DNA from: Podospora bellae-mahoneyi
Lineage: Eukaryota > Ascomycota > Sordariomycetes > Sordariales > Podosporaceae
Direction of reading: 5' to 3'
DNA length: 64,000 nucleotides
Assembly (NCBI RefSeq): GCF_035222275.1
Contig: NC_085885.1
Coordinates: 1 to 64,000 of the forward strand
A program made the translations under genes and the position numbers. Below the pieces are notes generated by a model. That model had not been told where the DNA came from. It worked only from the letters and a program-made list of their open reading frames with translations, and did not search any database. Shown one piece after another: positions 50,081 through 63,322 of the stretch. The stretch's first letter is position 1, and every line of letters starts with the position of its first letter.

Positions 50081-50525
50081 TATGACGAACCCCTATCCAG
50101 AACCTCTGAAAGGGATACCGGTTGAAGGCTGCTTCTGAATAATCCTGGTTCGGTATAGCTAAATAGTGTACGATAAGATGTCTTAATATAAATATAAGAT
50201 ACCGTGAATATAATTTGAAATTATATACTGTAGAACTATTTATCTATACCAGCTAGTTCCTCCGTATATATAGACCTCGGGGCCCTAAGGTACTCGCCCT
50301 GCTACGGCCCCGATCACTCCTAGCACTTTATATCCTGCGAAGTGCTTATCGTGCTATATCTTCGATCATCCGTAGTATCTTATATCCTGCAGACTGCTCA
50401 GGCCTTTTAGCGCCGTAGTACTTCTGGCTAGCCTTAATTAGTTACTTCCTAATTTCCTTAATAATTAACTAGGGACTCCCCGCGCCTTATATACTACGCG
50501 GCCTACCGTTAGGTTAACTATAATA
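50081..50525 (-). repeat. 3' LTR of element F
   Basis: 445 bp from TATGACGAACC to GGTTAACTATAATA. Only the first ~80 bp escape RIP. Confidence 0.88.
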
Positions 50526-51317
50526 TAATACCTCTCCTCTTAGGTCGACGTCCCGGCAACTATATTCTTAAAATAATCTTAAATTCCTTTTTCCTATAAT
50601 ATCCCTATAATAAATTTTCCTTTTCTTTTATTCTACCGTTATATTTAACCGTATAAAAAAATCCGCTCGTATAAGTACCGACCGTCGCTATAATTAAATA
50701 CTTTTCTTTAAAAAGTTCGGCTTTATTATACCCGAGTATACCTATTATAAAAAGAATAACCTTAAGTATATAGTTTCCTCTCGATATAACCGATACTTTT
50801 TATATATTAAATCGAGTCGCTTTTATTATAATATTTATAACGTAAATCGTAAGTCCTTTCTTAAACTACCGTACGCTTCCTCGCTAACCCTATAGTCCGT
50901 CCTTTTATTAAGGAAAAAAAATATTTAAACGCTAAAAAGTAAATTACTTTAAATAAACTCCTTTATCTCGAGGTATAATCGCGTATCCTCGAGATACGAG
51001 CCCTTATTACCTTTTGTCGCGAATCTCGTCTCTTTAAGGAGAAAGAGAAAGAGTTTTCCGCGCGGCTTACTACCCCGTATAGCCTGCCGGTAGTAGATAC
51101 CTCCGTTACCTTTTCTTCTATTACTGCTCCTGCCTCGGCCTTCTCTTTCCTAGATCCTACCTTAGGCCTCGACTAGCCTACCGACTTTTCCCTTAATCCC
51201 GGTATAGTCGGTCCTTCCTTCCTAACCGCGTAAGATACTACTAGCGGTACACCTTTTACCTCCTAAAGTAATTAAAGCGCGTAACGCTTAATATACTTAG
51301 GTCCCCTTATTACTTTT

Positions 51318-51589
51318 AACCTTATAGTATAGCGTATAGTACGCCGACTACTTTACCGGAAACGTAAGTTCGAATTTTACCGAGGTTCTTTTAAGTTTAA
51401 AAGTATTTAATAAAGGTCTTTTAAGCTTAAATCTATTTTTATTATCCGCCGGTAATACATTTTTTTACGATAATAGGGGTATATAATACTAGTTAAGCCT
51501 AAATTCCTTTCTACCTTCTAACTTTATAGTATAATATATAATACGTTAATTATCCTATCGGAGGCGTAGGTTCGATTCCTATTAAAGTT
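51318..51589 (+). other. pair of tRNA-like sequences in element F (antisense)
   Basis: 70-nt units at 51318-51387 and 51520-51589. The first keeps CGCCGACTACTTTACCGG and a T loop TTCGAAT; the second has GGAGGCGTAGGTTCGATTCC. They have the same spacing and orientation as in the other elements. Confidence 0.62.
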
Positions 51590-54500
51590 CTTTTAAATTT
51601 AGAAATATTCGATAAAATATTTTTAAATTTAAATTTATTTTTATTTATTTAGGTTTTAATCGGTTTAAGTATTACCGGTAGAATTTTTTTAATTTATCTA
51701 GGTAATTAAGGTATCTTTATAGCTCTTATAAGTTATTTATAATTAAATATCCTAATTAATTAATTAAATACTTTAATTTACCTTTATTAAACCGTAAATC
51801 TAATATCTCTTTTACTTTATACTTTTTTTCTTCGTCCTCCGCTATAGCCTATATATTAGCCTTACTTACCGGTAATATAGGCTCTAAAAGTAAAATATAA
51901 AAGGTATATAATCGTAAACGTATTATACGGGGTAGCTCCAGTTCGAATACCATTTCCGATATCTTCCTTTTAACCTTAAACGGGCCCACTCGTTTATAAT
52001 TTAACTTCTTACTAGGTCTTTTAATACGTAAATTATATATAAAAAAAAATATTATATCTCTCCTTTTAAAGTAAGGTCCCTCGAGCTTTTTAATATTATA
52101 GTATTTCCGTATCTTTTCCTTTATAAACTTTAATTTTTATTTAAATTTATTATAAAGTATATATATTTTATTTACTTTAATTCCGGCCTTAAATACTTTA
52201 ACGGTAGGCCTTTACCGTAGGTTTACCTTATAGCTGAAATTCGCGAAGAAAAATATAACTTTCGTGGTTTTTATAGGCGATATATTATATATTAATTATA
52301 CTATAAATAATAATTTAATTTAATTATTTTATTTAAAATTAATATAATTCCGTAAATATTATTTTATAATCTAATTAAGCCGTTCCGTTTAACTATCCGT
52401 TTAAAGATAGTAAGCTAATAACGCTTTATTTATTACCCCTAGCCTTATTATTAACGCTTTTTAAAACTTCGATACGAATTTAGTATCGCGATTTATAATA
52501 AACTCGTTTAGCTATATATATATTATTATAATATACTATAGTATTACGTCCGTTAGTTACTTTACCGACTAAATTTCTTTATATAGTAAAAAATATATTT
52601 ATTTAGTAAGCTTATTAATTACTATTAATATATTATTATATTTAATATTAATTACCGTATTCTTAAACTTTAATAATTTAATAATAAAGTTTATAATAAT
52701 TAAATTTTATAACTATTTTATTATTAATAATAGTTTTAGAAATCCGTAAAGCTTATACCTTATAACCCTCGTTTTTTTATACGTATAGTATAATTAAATA
52801 GCTTTTTTAACGTCGTCCTTAATTTTTAATTAATTAAAATACTATTTAATTTTTTTTATAATTTTAGTAATACCTATATATCCTCCGAACTTTAATATAT
52901 AAATATTTATTATTAATATTATTTTATTACTTAGCTTTACGTACGTTTAATTTTTATACTATAACTTTCTTTAACTATCTTTTTAAATACTTTATAGCTT
53001 TAGCTTTTTTTATTAATATTATTCTATAATATCGGTACTTAACTTCCTTTAATATTTATTAAAAATAGTTTTTTTATAATATATTACATAATACTTTATT
53101 TACGGTTATAATAAATATTTAAAAATACTATTAAGCGCTTCCTTAAATAATAATAGTAACTCTTTAAATATATCTTTATAGTAATCGGTACGCCGGTTAA
53201 GTGCGTTTACCCTAACGTTCTCCGATCCTTTTTTATAGTTAATTTAAAAGTTAAATTCCGAAAGGAACTCTAATTATTATATTTACCGTACGTTAAGGAC
53301 CTTCGTAATAGTAAAGTACTATAGATTTTTATAATCCGTATAAACCTATATTTTATATTTAATATTATTAAAGTATAGCCTCTACTCCTCGAACGTTTCG
53401 ATAATAATAAATAATTTTTTATTATAGATTAAGTAATTTTAATATACTTTTTTAAACTTCTTCGAAAAAAAAGCTATTAAATATAATTTATTATTATTAT
53501 TTCGCTATCTTAATTATTTACCGATTATATAGTTTAATATATTTATCTCGACTTTAAATAGTCGACTAAGGTTTAATAATTTAAGTACCGGGTCCTTTAA
53601 AATAGCCTCTTTTAACTCCTAAAAGGCCTACTTTTCTTTCTACCCCTATCGGAACTTTACGTCTTTTTTAATTAAATAATTAAAAGGCTTCGCGATACTT
53701 ATATATTTTTAAATAAATATTTTATAGAAGTTTATAAACCTTAAAAATTCCTTAATATATATTTATAATTACGGCGTAAGTTAGTTTTTAACTACCGTAA
53801 TTTTCCTAGGTTCTATATAAACTTTATTTAACGATATTAAGTATCTTAAATATATTATTTTTTATACGTAGAACTTACTTTTCTTTTTATTAATTAAAAG
53901 TCCGGCTCCGTATAGCGCGTCGAGTATCTCTCGTACGTACCGCTTATATTCCTTTAAAATACGTAAGTAAATAAAAATGTTATTAAGATAGTATATTACT
54001 ATTTTATTAAGGTATTTCCGTATTATATAGTCGACGAAAAATTAGAACGTTACGGGTATATTAATTAGTTTAAATAGTATTATAAAATACTCGAAATAAC
54101 TATAAGGTATATAAAATATTATTTTTTATTTATTTCTTTCTTTAATTTATATATAGGCGTACTTAATAAGTATATTTAAATATATAAAGTATTACGCTTT
54201 TATTAATTAATTCTGTAACTTAAATATTAATAATAGTAAGTAATTATTTTTTACCGTTTCGTTATTTAGTTATTAGTAATTTATATATAATTGTAAGTTA
54301 CTATCCTTCTTCGGTACGAAAAAAATAAAATATTCTATTAGCGATATAAATTCCTTAATATAACCTTTCTTTAAATTTTTATTTAAATATTTCTATAGTT
54401 CCTTACTTTATTTATCGTTAATATAATATATTTTAAATAACTATAGTTTAATTCTCTCTTTTAACTTAATCTTATAGTCTTACGGCCCTCGTTTTAAAAG

Positions 54501-57379
54501 CCCCTCTAAATACTTAGCCGTAAAGGCTAAGTATCCTCGATACTTTACCGGTACTACCTTTTTTTTACCTTTTTTTACGTTATTATAATAAGTATACTTA
54601 TTAACCTCTAATATCTTTACTAACGTCGTTAACCTTATTTCTTTAATTTTATTACTTATATCGATAAAGTATACTATTATTTCTTAAGTTCTTTACGGTA
54701 GTACCGTAAAGGGTATTTATTTTATACTTTACTCTATATATACTTTTAATTTTCTATCGTTAATTAAATATTTTTAAAATTCTTTTAATTATAAATAATT
54801 ATTATCCCTTTAATCGATATTTAGGTTATAGTCTTTATACTATAATTACTTTAGGATTATATCTTTCGAGGGTTTTATATTTATAATATCGAATATAATT
54901 AAAATTATTTTTTTTTTAATTATAATATTTAAAGGTAGTATTTCCCTATAAATCTTTTACGTATAAAATAGTCTTTATATAACGATTTATTCTTTCTTTT
55001 TCTTTTATAGTATCCGGGCTTAATATACAAACTATAACGAAATTAGGTTCGTTTTTATATTACCGTTTATTAATATTATTATTTAGAAATCCTTTTATTA
55101 TATAATAATTTAAAGGTATTTATTTTTTTTACCTTCTCCCTATATAATAGTAACCTCGCTAATAAACCTTAAGTTATTATTTTATACCTTCGTTTTACGC
55201 CGATACCTTCGAAAATACCGTTCGTAGTCTATTAGAGGTTAACGGCTCTTACGAAGGGCCGCAAATCGTTTTTTAAGCGATTATATTATTTAAAAATATT
55301 TTTTTATTTTAAATTAATTAATAATATAAAGTCTTTTAATTATATTTATTTAGTTTCCTTTTATTTTCCGTCTTTTATTTCCTTAATACTTTTTTATATT
55401 TTCGTTTAATAATAATTTTTTTACTTAGTTTTATATATTTTATTTTAATAATATTATTTAACTTTCTTTTATAAATATATAACGTAGTTTAAGCTTAGGT
55501 ACTATTTTAATATTATTTCGTTTAATAAACGTATATTATTATCCGTATTTTAACTTTCTATATACTTAATATAATATTTTATATACCTTAATATAATTTA
55601 TATAACCTAAAAGTTATCTTTTAGTTTAACCGGGTTTTAAATCTTTTATAAAAGGTAATTATTTAGGTCCTCCTATTAAACCTTTTTTTACTTAACTATA
55701 GTCTTTTTAATCGGCTATAACTTACTTTTTTTACTTACTTTACGTACTAGTTAATAGCTATATAGTAATTTATTTTAATAATATTTTATATATTTATATA
55801 TAATATATTAAAATTAAAGTACTTTCCGATATTCCGGATATTTAAAATAAAGTTATATTATATTTTTTTTATAGGATATATATTATATAAGTATCCCTAT
55901 ATTTTTTAATAATTTCGTAATTTTAATATTAATAATCTTTTTACTTTTCTAATATTTTTTTTAGTTTTTATATACGAGCTTTATAGGTTACGATATATCC
56001 TATAAAATAATAAATCTATATTTATTATATTACTTTTCTAGTATTATTTATTTAATAGATTTTTACGTAGGGTCGTTACCTTTAGTAACTTCCGTAATAA
56101 TTTTTATAATAATTTATATTAATTAATTCTATAATACTTATATTTAAAAATCTCTTTCCTTATACTTTACCTTTAACCTTTCTATTACTTCCTATAGTTC
56201 CTAGAACTTTATTTTCTTTTATTCGACGTATTAATTAAAGTTTTTTTTTAATCCGGTCGTTCCGCTTTATTTATATCCGATAATTATTATCTTTATAACC
56301 CTCGGTTTTTTTAATATAATAGTAACTATAATCTTTTTTTTTTAACCGAGTCGCTTAAGTACTTTATAGTTTTTTTTAAAATATTTTATTTTACCGTAAT
56401 TAAAATATTTAAAATTATCTTTACTTTAGCCTCGGCTTTACGGCCTTTACTATTATATAATATTAATATTTATCGGTCTTAAGTATATAGTATTAAAGTA
56501 GTTAGTATTAAGGTATTATCTTTTACGCTTATTATTAAAACGGTTATTACTAAAGTACTTTTTATTACTATAGTAACCTTTATTATTATTTTTTTTCTCC
56601 GTATAATACTAGAATTACCGATCGTCGATCCGTATAGCTATAGTAATATATTTATCGATAGTATTAGGCCTCGATTCTTTATATAATTTATTTTTTATTT
56701 TTTCCTTAAAGTTATTATAAAAAAGTTATATTAACCCCTTATCGTTAATAGTATTACGTAAATTATTAATTTTAAATAAAGCTATGTAATTAATTATTAA
56801 GCGCGTTTAATATAAGTTTACGAGTTTCTTTTACACGCGCTTTACTTTATTATATTCCTTAAATACTTTTTTAAATTTAATTTTAAAGATATAATAGCTT
56901 TCGAAGTATTTTATAGTAATCTTTTTTTAATTAAACGGCTTTTCTTTATAATAATTATTAAGGATAGGCTCGAATTACGTAAAAGCTTTATCTTTAAGTT
57001 TAATAATTACGAAAATTATTTTCGACTTTTTATTAATAAACTAATTTAAATATTAACGAAAATAAGTTTTAAACTAAATTAAAAATCTTTTAAGCTTTAC
57101 TTTTCCTCCTTTATAGTACTCCGGTACCGGGAATTTAGGTACTACCTTAGGTAAGATTAATATAATAATAATTTACTCTTAAATTTATTAAGCCTTATTT
57201 TTAAATTCTTTAAAATATTATATTATTTACTTTACGGTAAGTCGAGTATTAATAATAATAGGTCCCTTACTATTTAGGTTAGGCGGGACGCTTTTTATTT
57301 AAACGTTTTTAAGTCCGGCTATAATAGTAAAAAAACGCTTTTAATTTATTTATAATAAAGTTAAAGTAAGTATATAACG

Positions 57380-57824
57380 TATAACGAACCCCTATCTAGA
57401 ACCTCTAAAAGGGATACCGGTTAAAGGCTGCTTCTAAATAATCCTGGTTCGGTATAGCTAAATAGTATACGATAAAATATTTTAATATAAATATAAAATA
57501 CCGTAAATATAACTTAAAATTGTATATTACGGAACTATCTATCTACACTAGTTAGTTCCTCCGTATATATAGACCTCGGGGCCCTAAGGTGCTCGCCCTG
57601 CTACGGCCCCGATCACTCCTAGCACTTTGTATCCTGCGAAGTGCTTATCGTACTATATCTTCGATCACCCGTAGTATCTTGCATCCTGCAGACTGCTCAG
57701 GCCTCTTGGCGCCGTAGCACTTCTGGCCAGCCTTGATTGGCTACTTCCTGGTTTCCTTAATGATTGGCTGGGGACTCCCCGCGCCCCACATACTGCGCGG
57801 CCTGCCGTTGGGTTAACTGTGACA
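57380..57824 (-). repeat. 5' LTR of element F
   Basis: 445 bp, same length as the other LTR of this element. The outer part, from about 57580, has normal CpA/TpG content. An ORF overlapping 57757-58050 crosses the LTR edge and is not credible. Confidence 0.88.
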
Positions 57825-57833
57825 TTAAACGGC

Positions 57834-58632
57834 TATTGAAATGGTGAGAAAAAACACAAAACAACCACAACACCACAAATATACCCTCAACAGGGCTCTG
57901 AATGAACACACCTGCGTGACAGTGGCTCGCTCGCAGGCTGCACTTCACGTAAGACAAACAAAAGACTCTGTGGGCTCGAAGGCCACATAGTAAGCACCGG
58001 ATTGCCCTGATCAGAGGGCTAGAACTGCCTGCACGTATGTAAAGCGTCAAAATACGAAGAAATCGAAGTCGATGCTCTGTCTAAAATAGAATGTCCGAAG
58101 CAGACCGCTTATATACATGACCCCTGAACCCCCGAATCCTCAGAGAGCCCCACTTCCTTACTTATACCCTCAGGCCTGTGGCCGCACCCCAGACCATTAT
58201 TAACTGGCATAAGTCCGAGTTAGATGTTTTTTGTTGCGTATGATTCGGTGTTGGCAGACTACAAATTTCCGTTTATTACAAGAATATCTAAGCTTCCTAT
58301 AATAGTTGTAATTGGCTGTCCCTACCCAAGTACTGAGTGTTAGGCTAAAGATTTAAACTGCATATCTATGCTAACAAAGTCTTTGGTTCTTTGCTCTGTA
58401 GACCGCGGTTACATAATGTCTTTGTATAGGCTCTATAGCATATTGAGGACCGTATATGCTTGAAACTACCTCATAGCAGCTGCAGATTAACACGCCTAAG
58501 GGAATAGCCTATCTAATAACAGTGTATCTAATGTATCTCTTAAATAATACCTCAGTGATTTATCCTTATTATTATTATTCTAAACACTAAAAAATGTCAA
58601 TGTAAAAAGAAGGCGAGGAATAAAAAGAATTA
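57834..58632. other. unique intergenic DNA
   Basis: Normal composition without RIP. It lies between the module/retrotransposon block and the 3' end of the transporter gene and presumably contains the transporter 3' UTR. No gene recognised. Confidence 0.5.
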
Positions 58633-61600
58633 TCAATTAAGGTTCTGAGCCTCACACATTTGCTTATAAATCCCCCCCTTAGCCAAAAGCTTTGCATGTG
58701 TCCCTACCTCCACAATCTTTCCTGCGTGGAAGACGCAAATGAGATCCGCGTCTTTGATGGTGCTCAGTCGGTGAGCAACAGCCACGGTAATGCGGTCACC
58801 CTCCTTTGCTACATCGGCAAGGGCCTCTTGCACAATCTTCTCGCTTGTGGAATCAAGCGCACTCGTGGCCTCGTCCAAAAGAAGGATCTTGGGGTTGCGA
58901 ATAAGAGCACGGGCAATAGCAATCCGCTGGCGCTGTCCTCCTGATAGCTGTGTTCCGTTGGGCCCAGCAAAAGTCGCAACACCGTCCGGAAGAGAGCAGA
59001 CAAAGTCCCAGGCATTCGCAGCGCGAAGCGCCGCTTCAACCCGAGTCGACAAAGCAGCATCCTTTTCGGTGGGCATGTCGCCTTCGTCGAGCCCCAGAGC
59101 AATGTTATCTTGAATTGTTCCCTGGAAGAGAGTCGGCTCTTGCTGGACGAGAGAGACAATGGCGCGATAATGTCGAGGGTTGATTGAGGGGAGAGGATCA
59201 GATGCGATGCGGACGTTGCCAGTAGAGGCGTCGTAAAACCGTTCCAAAAGACCAATGATGGTCGACTTGCCGCAACCAGATGCACCAATAACGGCAATGA
59301 ACTGTCCTTTTTCGATCTTCAGGTCCACGCCACGCAACACGGTAGTGTCCGGGCGGAGCGGATACGAAAAGCGGACATTGTCGAGCTCAATGGGACCTCC
59401 AGATGAAGGCTTCCTGTCTTGATTGTCCGGTGTCTCCTGAACTATTGGCTGGAGTGAAGAGAGCCAAAAGATGTAGTTTGCCGAGTTTTGCCCTTTGGTT
59501 ATGCTTGTTGAGAATGCAAAAAACTGCGAGGCCGCTTGCGCCGACAAAAAGACACCCATAAAGGCCACAAAGAAGTCATACATGGAAATTTCGAGGTCCG
59601 AGACAAGCTTGCAGCCGTACCAGAAGCCCAAAGCCATGAAGAAATACTCGATACATTGAGTGAAGGCGAAGCACGTCATGATCAGGGTAAGAGGTTTGAC
59701 TGATCCAGCGACGGCATGGTCCAGTTCGGCAGTGTACTTTTCAAGAACCTTGTCCTCCAAAGCTAACGACGACACTGTCCGGATCGCATTGATGCTTTCC
59801 GAGGCGGTGGCAGAACTCTTGGAATGGCGCTTGAAAACCATCTGATCCAGCTTCACATCAAGACGAATCTTGAAGAATCCAGACAGGGCGAGAGGTGGCA
59901 TCCCGGCAAGGACAACAACAAGACCCAGCTTCCAAGTGTGTGCGATAGCCAAAATGCTGCAAGCTCCGAGGTTGAGGACCGAGATCAGAATGAGCCCAAC
60001 GTTTATGCCCATTAGCTCAAAGACGCCTTGGGGGTCTGACTCGACATGGCTGACCAAGGACCCAACCGAATTCTCGGGACGGTCGAAAAACTGGATGTCC
60101 TGACGCAATAAGTTGTCAAATACTTGTCGGCGGAGCTTCCGGGTCAACGTCTGGGCAATCGTGTTGCAAGCCCAACCGAGGACAAAGTAAACCGCGAGAC
60201 AACCCCCCGCCATGACAATAAACATGCAGGCAAAGAAGTTGCCGCGGTCAACCATGGCCTGCCCGGTCAAAGTAAAGACGTCCATAACCCTGGCCATGAG
60301 AATGGCTTGACCTGGGAAGGCCGCGGCAGCTCCTACACAACCCAAGAAGAGTGCCCCATACATCAGGTTGAGCTCAGGGGTGTACTTGACAAGACGGGTT
60401 ACTACGGTTAAGAGACCAACGTGCTTATGCTTGTGGAAGTCATCGCGATCCCTTTGCTCGTCCAGCCGCATCCAATCTTGTGTTGGGTATAGGGTCATGG
60501 TCTTGGTAAGTTCCATCGGATGACGACTCTCATTGTCCTCGTCGCCTTCATCATGACTGTCCATGTCCCGAGACCCCTCAGTGTCTGGAAGCTTCTGGCC
60601 TCCGACAGCCAGATCTTGAGCGCGCACAAGTTTGGCATAGGTCCCATCCTGGGCAATGAGCCCCTCGTGAGTGCCTTGCTCAACAATCTTGCCCTTGGAC
60701 ATCACGATGATTTGGTCTGCTTTTTTGATCGTAGCTAGCTTGTGTGCAATGACCAGCGTGGTGCGGCCCTCGGCGGCCCTGTCGAGTGCCTTCTGAACCG
60801 TGCCTTCAGCATGGGGATCTAGAGCCGAAGTGGCTTCATCGAGAAGAAGAACTTTAGGGTGGGAAACCACGCTCCGAGCAATGGCGACCCTCTGCTTCTG
60901 TCCTCCACTCAGCAAACCTCCTCGCTGACCAATATCCGTATTGTAACCTTGAGGGAGCTGCAGGATAAAATCATGAGCAAATGCCAATTTTGCTGCCTCT
61001 TCCACACGAGCCATCTGCTCCTCGCGAGAACTCTGCTCGTATGGCGTGCCCACTAGCCCATAGGCGATATTTTCAAAGACAGTTCCTTGGAACAGGACAG
61101 ACTCTTGCTGCACCAACCGAATGTTTTTGCGAAGCCAGTGGAGGTTGAGCTGGTCAATGGGCCGGCCGTCGAGCTTGATGGAGCCGGAGAATGGATTGTA
61201 CCACCGTTCCAAGAGACCGACAATGGTGCTCTTGCCCGAACCGCTGGCGCCAACGAGAGCAGTCACCTTTCCTGCCGGGATTGTGAGAGTAAAGTCGTCC
61301 AATACCTTGATCTTGGGCCTCGAGGGGTAGGCAAATGACACGTGCTCCAACTCCACAAGGCCCTCCACGCCATCGGGCTGATCCCCGGATTCGTCAAAGG
61401 GATCGATCTTGGAAACCGTATCGATCAATTTGAAGAGCTGTGCGGCAGCTGTTGAAGCTCTCGAAAAGTCAATGCTGTACGGAGCGAGCATGGTGATAGA
61501 GATGGTGGCAATTACGACGGCAAACAAGACGGTAAAGATCTCGCCGGCAGCGATGTCGCCGCGTGACAGCATGGCAATGCCTTGCCAAAAGGCAAGAGCC

Positions 61601-62621
61601 ATCCCCAAAAAGATGATGCTGTACTCGGCCGACATTAAAATGCCGAGCAGCGGCGAAATCTTGCGTCCCCAGACCCCCGCTTCATCCAGATAGTTGTTGA
61701 ACCTCTCAACCAGCCGCTCCCTCATGCCAAAGGCGTGAACAGTCTTGGCACTTGCAAGCACGCCCTCGGCAAAAGAGTTTGCCTGTGAGTAAATATCCAA
61801 GATTTTGGTCTCGTAGCCGGCGTGAACCATTGCGACAATGGACATGACCATGATTGTTGCGGGGGCAATGCACAAGCATATAAGCGAAAGCTTCCAGTTG
61901 GTAACGAATGCAACGATAAAGGAGGCCATGAATGCAGCCAGCCCCTGGAAGGTGAGTCCTAGCTTCTCCGAAATGCCGCTCTGGATCAGCTTGCCGTTGG
62001 ATGACGCTTGTGCTGCGATGGAGCCGGCAGACCCAAGGTCGAAGAAGGCCACATCCTGGGAAAGCGCAGCGCGGAGATATGCGCGGCGAATGTTGCGGAC
62101 GGTGCGGTAACCGGCATAAGTGAACAAGGTGTTGTAAGTGTATGACAAGACGAAGCGGGCGATTCCGAGGTAGACGAAATAAAGTCTACAAGCGTGTCAG
62201 ATCAAAGCAAGAGTCATAAAGCCGCAAAACGTACGCTAGTTTGGAGACTTCGCCCATGAAAACGTCCCTGTCCGAAGTACCAGAGACATAGTCGGTGATG
62301 ACTGTCACAAACTGGCCATAGATCAGGTTCTGCAAAGCCATGCCCACGCCAGAGCAGATTGCCGCAACAGCAGCCACTGCCTGAATGATCTTTTCGACTT
62401 TGTGGGCATAGCTGAATATTCTCTGTTCTTAATGTCAGTGTTAGTACCAGGAGGCACAGTTTTCTGCATCGATTTCTTACCCAGTATGCAACATTTGATT
62501 CCTCCTTTTCCTCCGTGGTTGGCGGGGCGACTTCCTCGGTGGGCCCAGGAGTCGTCAAGGCTTCAGACACACAGTGTGTTAGAGGAGTGCTCGGCTTTTC
62601 CGTCTCTGCCATCGTCGCCAT
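58633..62621 (-). CDS. ABC multidrug transporter, full-size ABCB (P-glycoprotein/Pmd1-like)
   Basis: Three exons: 62621-62481, 62422-62235 and 62185-58633. Introns of 58 and 49 nt have GTAAG/CAG and GTACG/TAG borders and keep the frame, giving 1293 aa, the usual size of fungal ABCB exporters. Order is TMD1-NBD1-TMD2-NBD2. NBD1 has GASGSGKST (422-430), LSGGQ (535-539) and VLLLDE (555-560). NBD2 has GASGCGKST (1077-1085), LSGGQ (1190-1194) and ILLLDE (1210-1215). An acidic linker rich in Asp/Glu lies near 645-670. The N-terminal ~50 residues are hydrophilic; the first membrane helix starts in exon 2. It is expected in the plasma membrane as an ATP-driven exporter of hydrophobic compounds; substrate cannot be predicted. 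All catalytic motifs are intact. It is divergent from a Zn2Cys6 regulator. Confidence 0.95.
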
Positions 62622-63322
62622 CTTTGTCGTATGCGTGAGGCAACAAAGCGACGGTTCAGTGATGTAGTAGACGGTGTCATTCAGTCAACAGGAGAAGACG
62701 GCGACCTGGAAGAAAAGAATAGCAGATGAAGGAAATTGCAGCTACTTGGCGCCAAGGGTAATGCAAGATGCCAAGGGTTGCAAAGCAGTGGAGCAGAGGT
62801 CAAGACTTGGACGACCTGATGCAGGAGGCATAGACGACAAGCATCTCGAGGGGTCGATAGGCACTCGGCCACTGGATTGTCTGTTGTCCGCACCGAGCTG
62901 ACGCAACCTATGCGCGAAGAGTCGTCCCGAGTCAGGACGGCAAGGCAGTCCAAGAATGGAAGTCATCCTTGGCACAGGGCATGGCTGTGGATGCGAACTG
63001 AGGTCCGTGCCTTTGTCGCGGTCCGCGGTTTCCGCGGGCCAGAAGGGTCGACTGTCCGCCCATTTCAACATCGGCCGCCCGCATGCCTCATGCTCCGTCT
63101 CCGATGCTCACGGTAAAACACCCGACAGCTTCCAATATCGCTTCATCTCTGTCCTTGTACGTCCATAGGGCCGCCACTCTCATCGCCATGAACCGCGCAA
63201 CGGCTTCGCCACCCACCGAAGCCGCATCGATCGTCCCCCGAGCTGTTCGTCTCCCTTCCAACTGACCCCACTTCAGCTTGGCTTTGTTCACATCGATAGT
63301 GACCTGACCACACATCATCCAG
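62622..63322. promoter_or_regulatory. shared divergent upstream region (transporter / Zn2Cys6 regulator)
   Basis: About 700 bp between the transporter start and the first resolved regulator exon. It must contain the transporter promoter and the regulator's first exon. A Pro/Ala/Ser-rich frame from an ATG at 63188 could be that exon, but no good donor site connects it to 63323. No specific binding site is claimed. Confidence 0.45.

Larger units (their letters stand above)
50081..57824 (-). mobile_element. Ty3/gypsy chromovirus F, full length, RIP-inactivated
   Basis: 7,744 bp with 445-bp LTRs (50081-50525 and 57380-57824) and a perfect duplication, TTAAA (50076-50080 and 57825-57829). Minus-strand reading: gag near 56400 with a CCHC remnant, reverse transcriptase near 53960-54130, integrase near 52400-52520, chromodomain near 51720-51840, tRNA-like pair, 3' UTR, LTR. 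RIP is heavy inside, fading in the outer ~250 bp of the right LTR. U3 is the GCAGGATGCAAG type shared with the solo LTR at 27286. Confidence 0.93.

Noticed and set aside
57757-58050. 97-codon minus-strand ORF
   Set aside because: It spans the edge between the element F LTR and unique DNA, so it cannot be an old conserved gene.
58660-62110. Many plus-strand ORFs of 60-107 codons
   Set aside because: They are antisense shadows of the transporter coding sequence.
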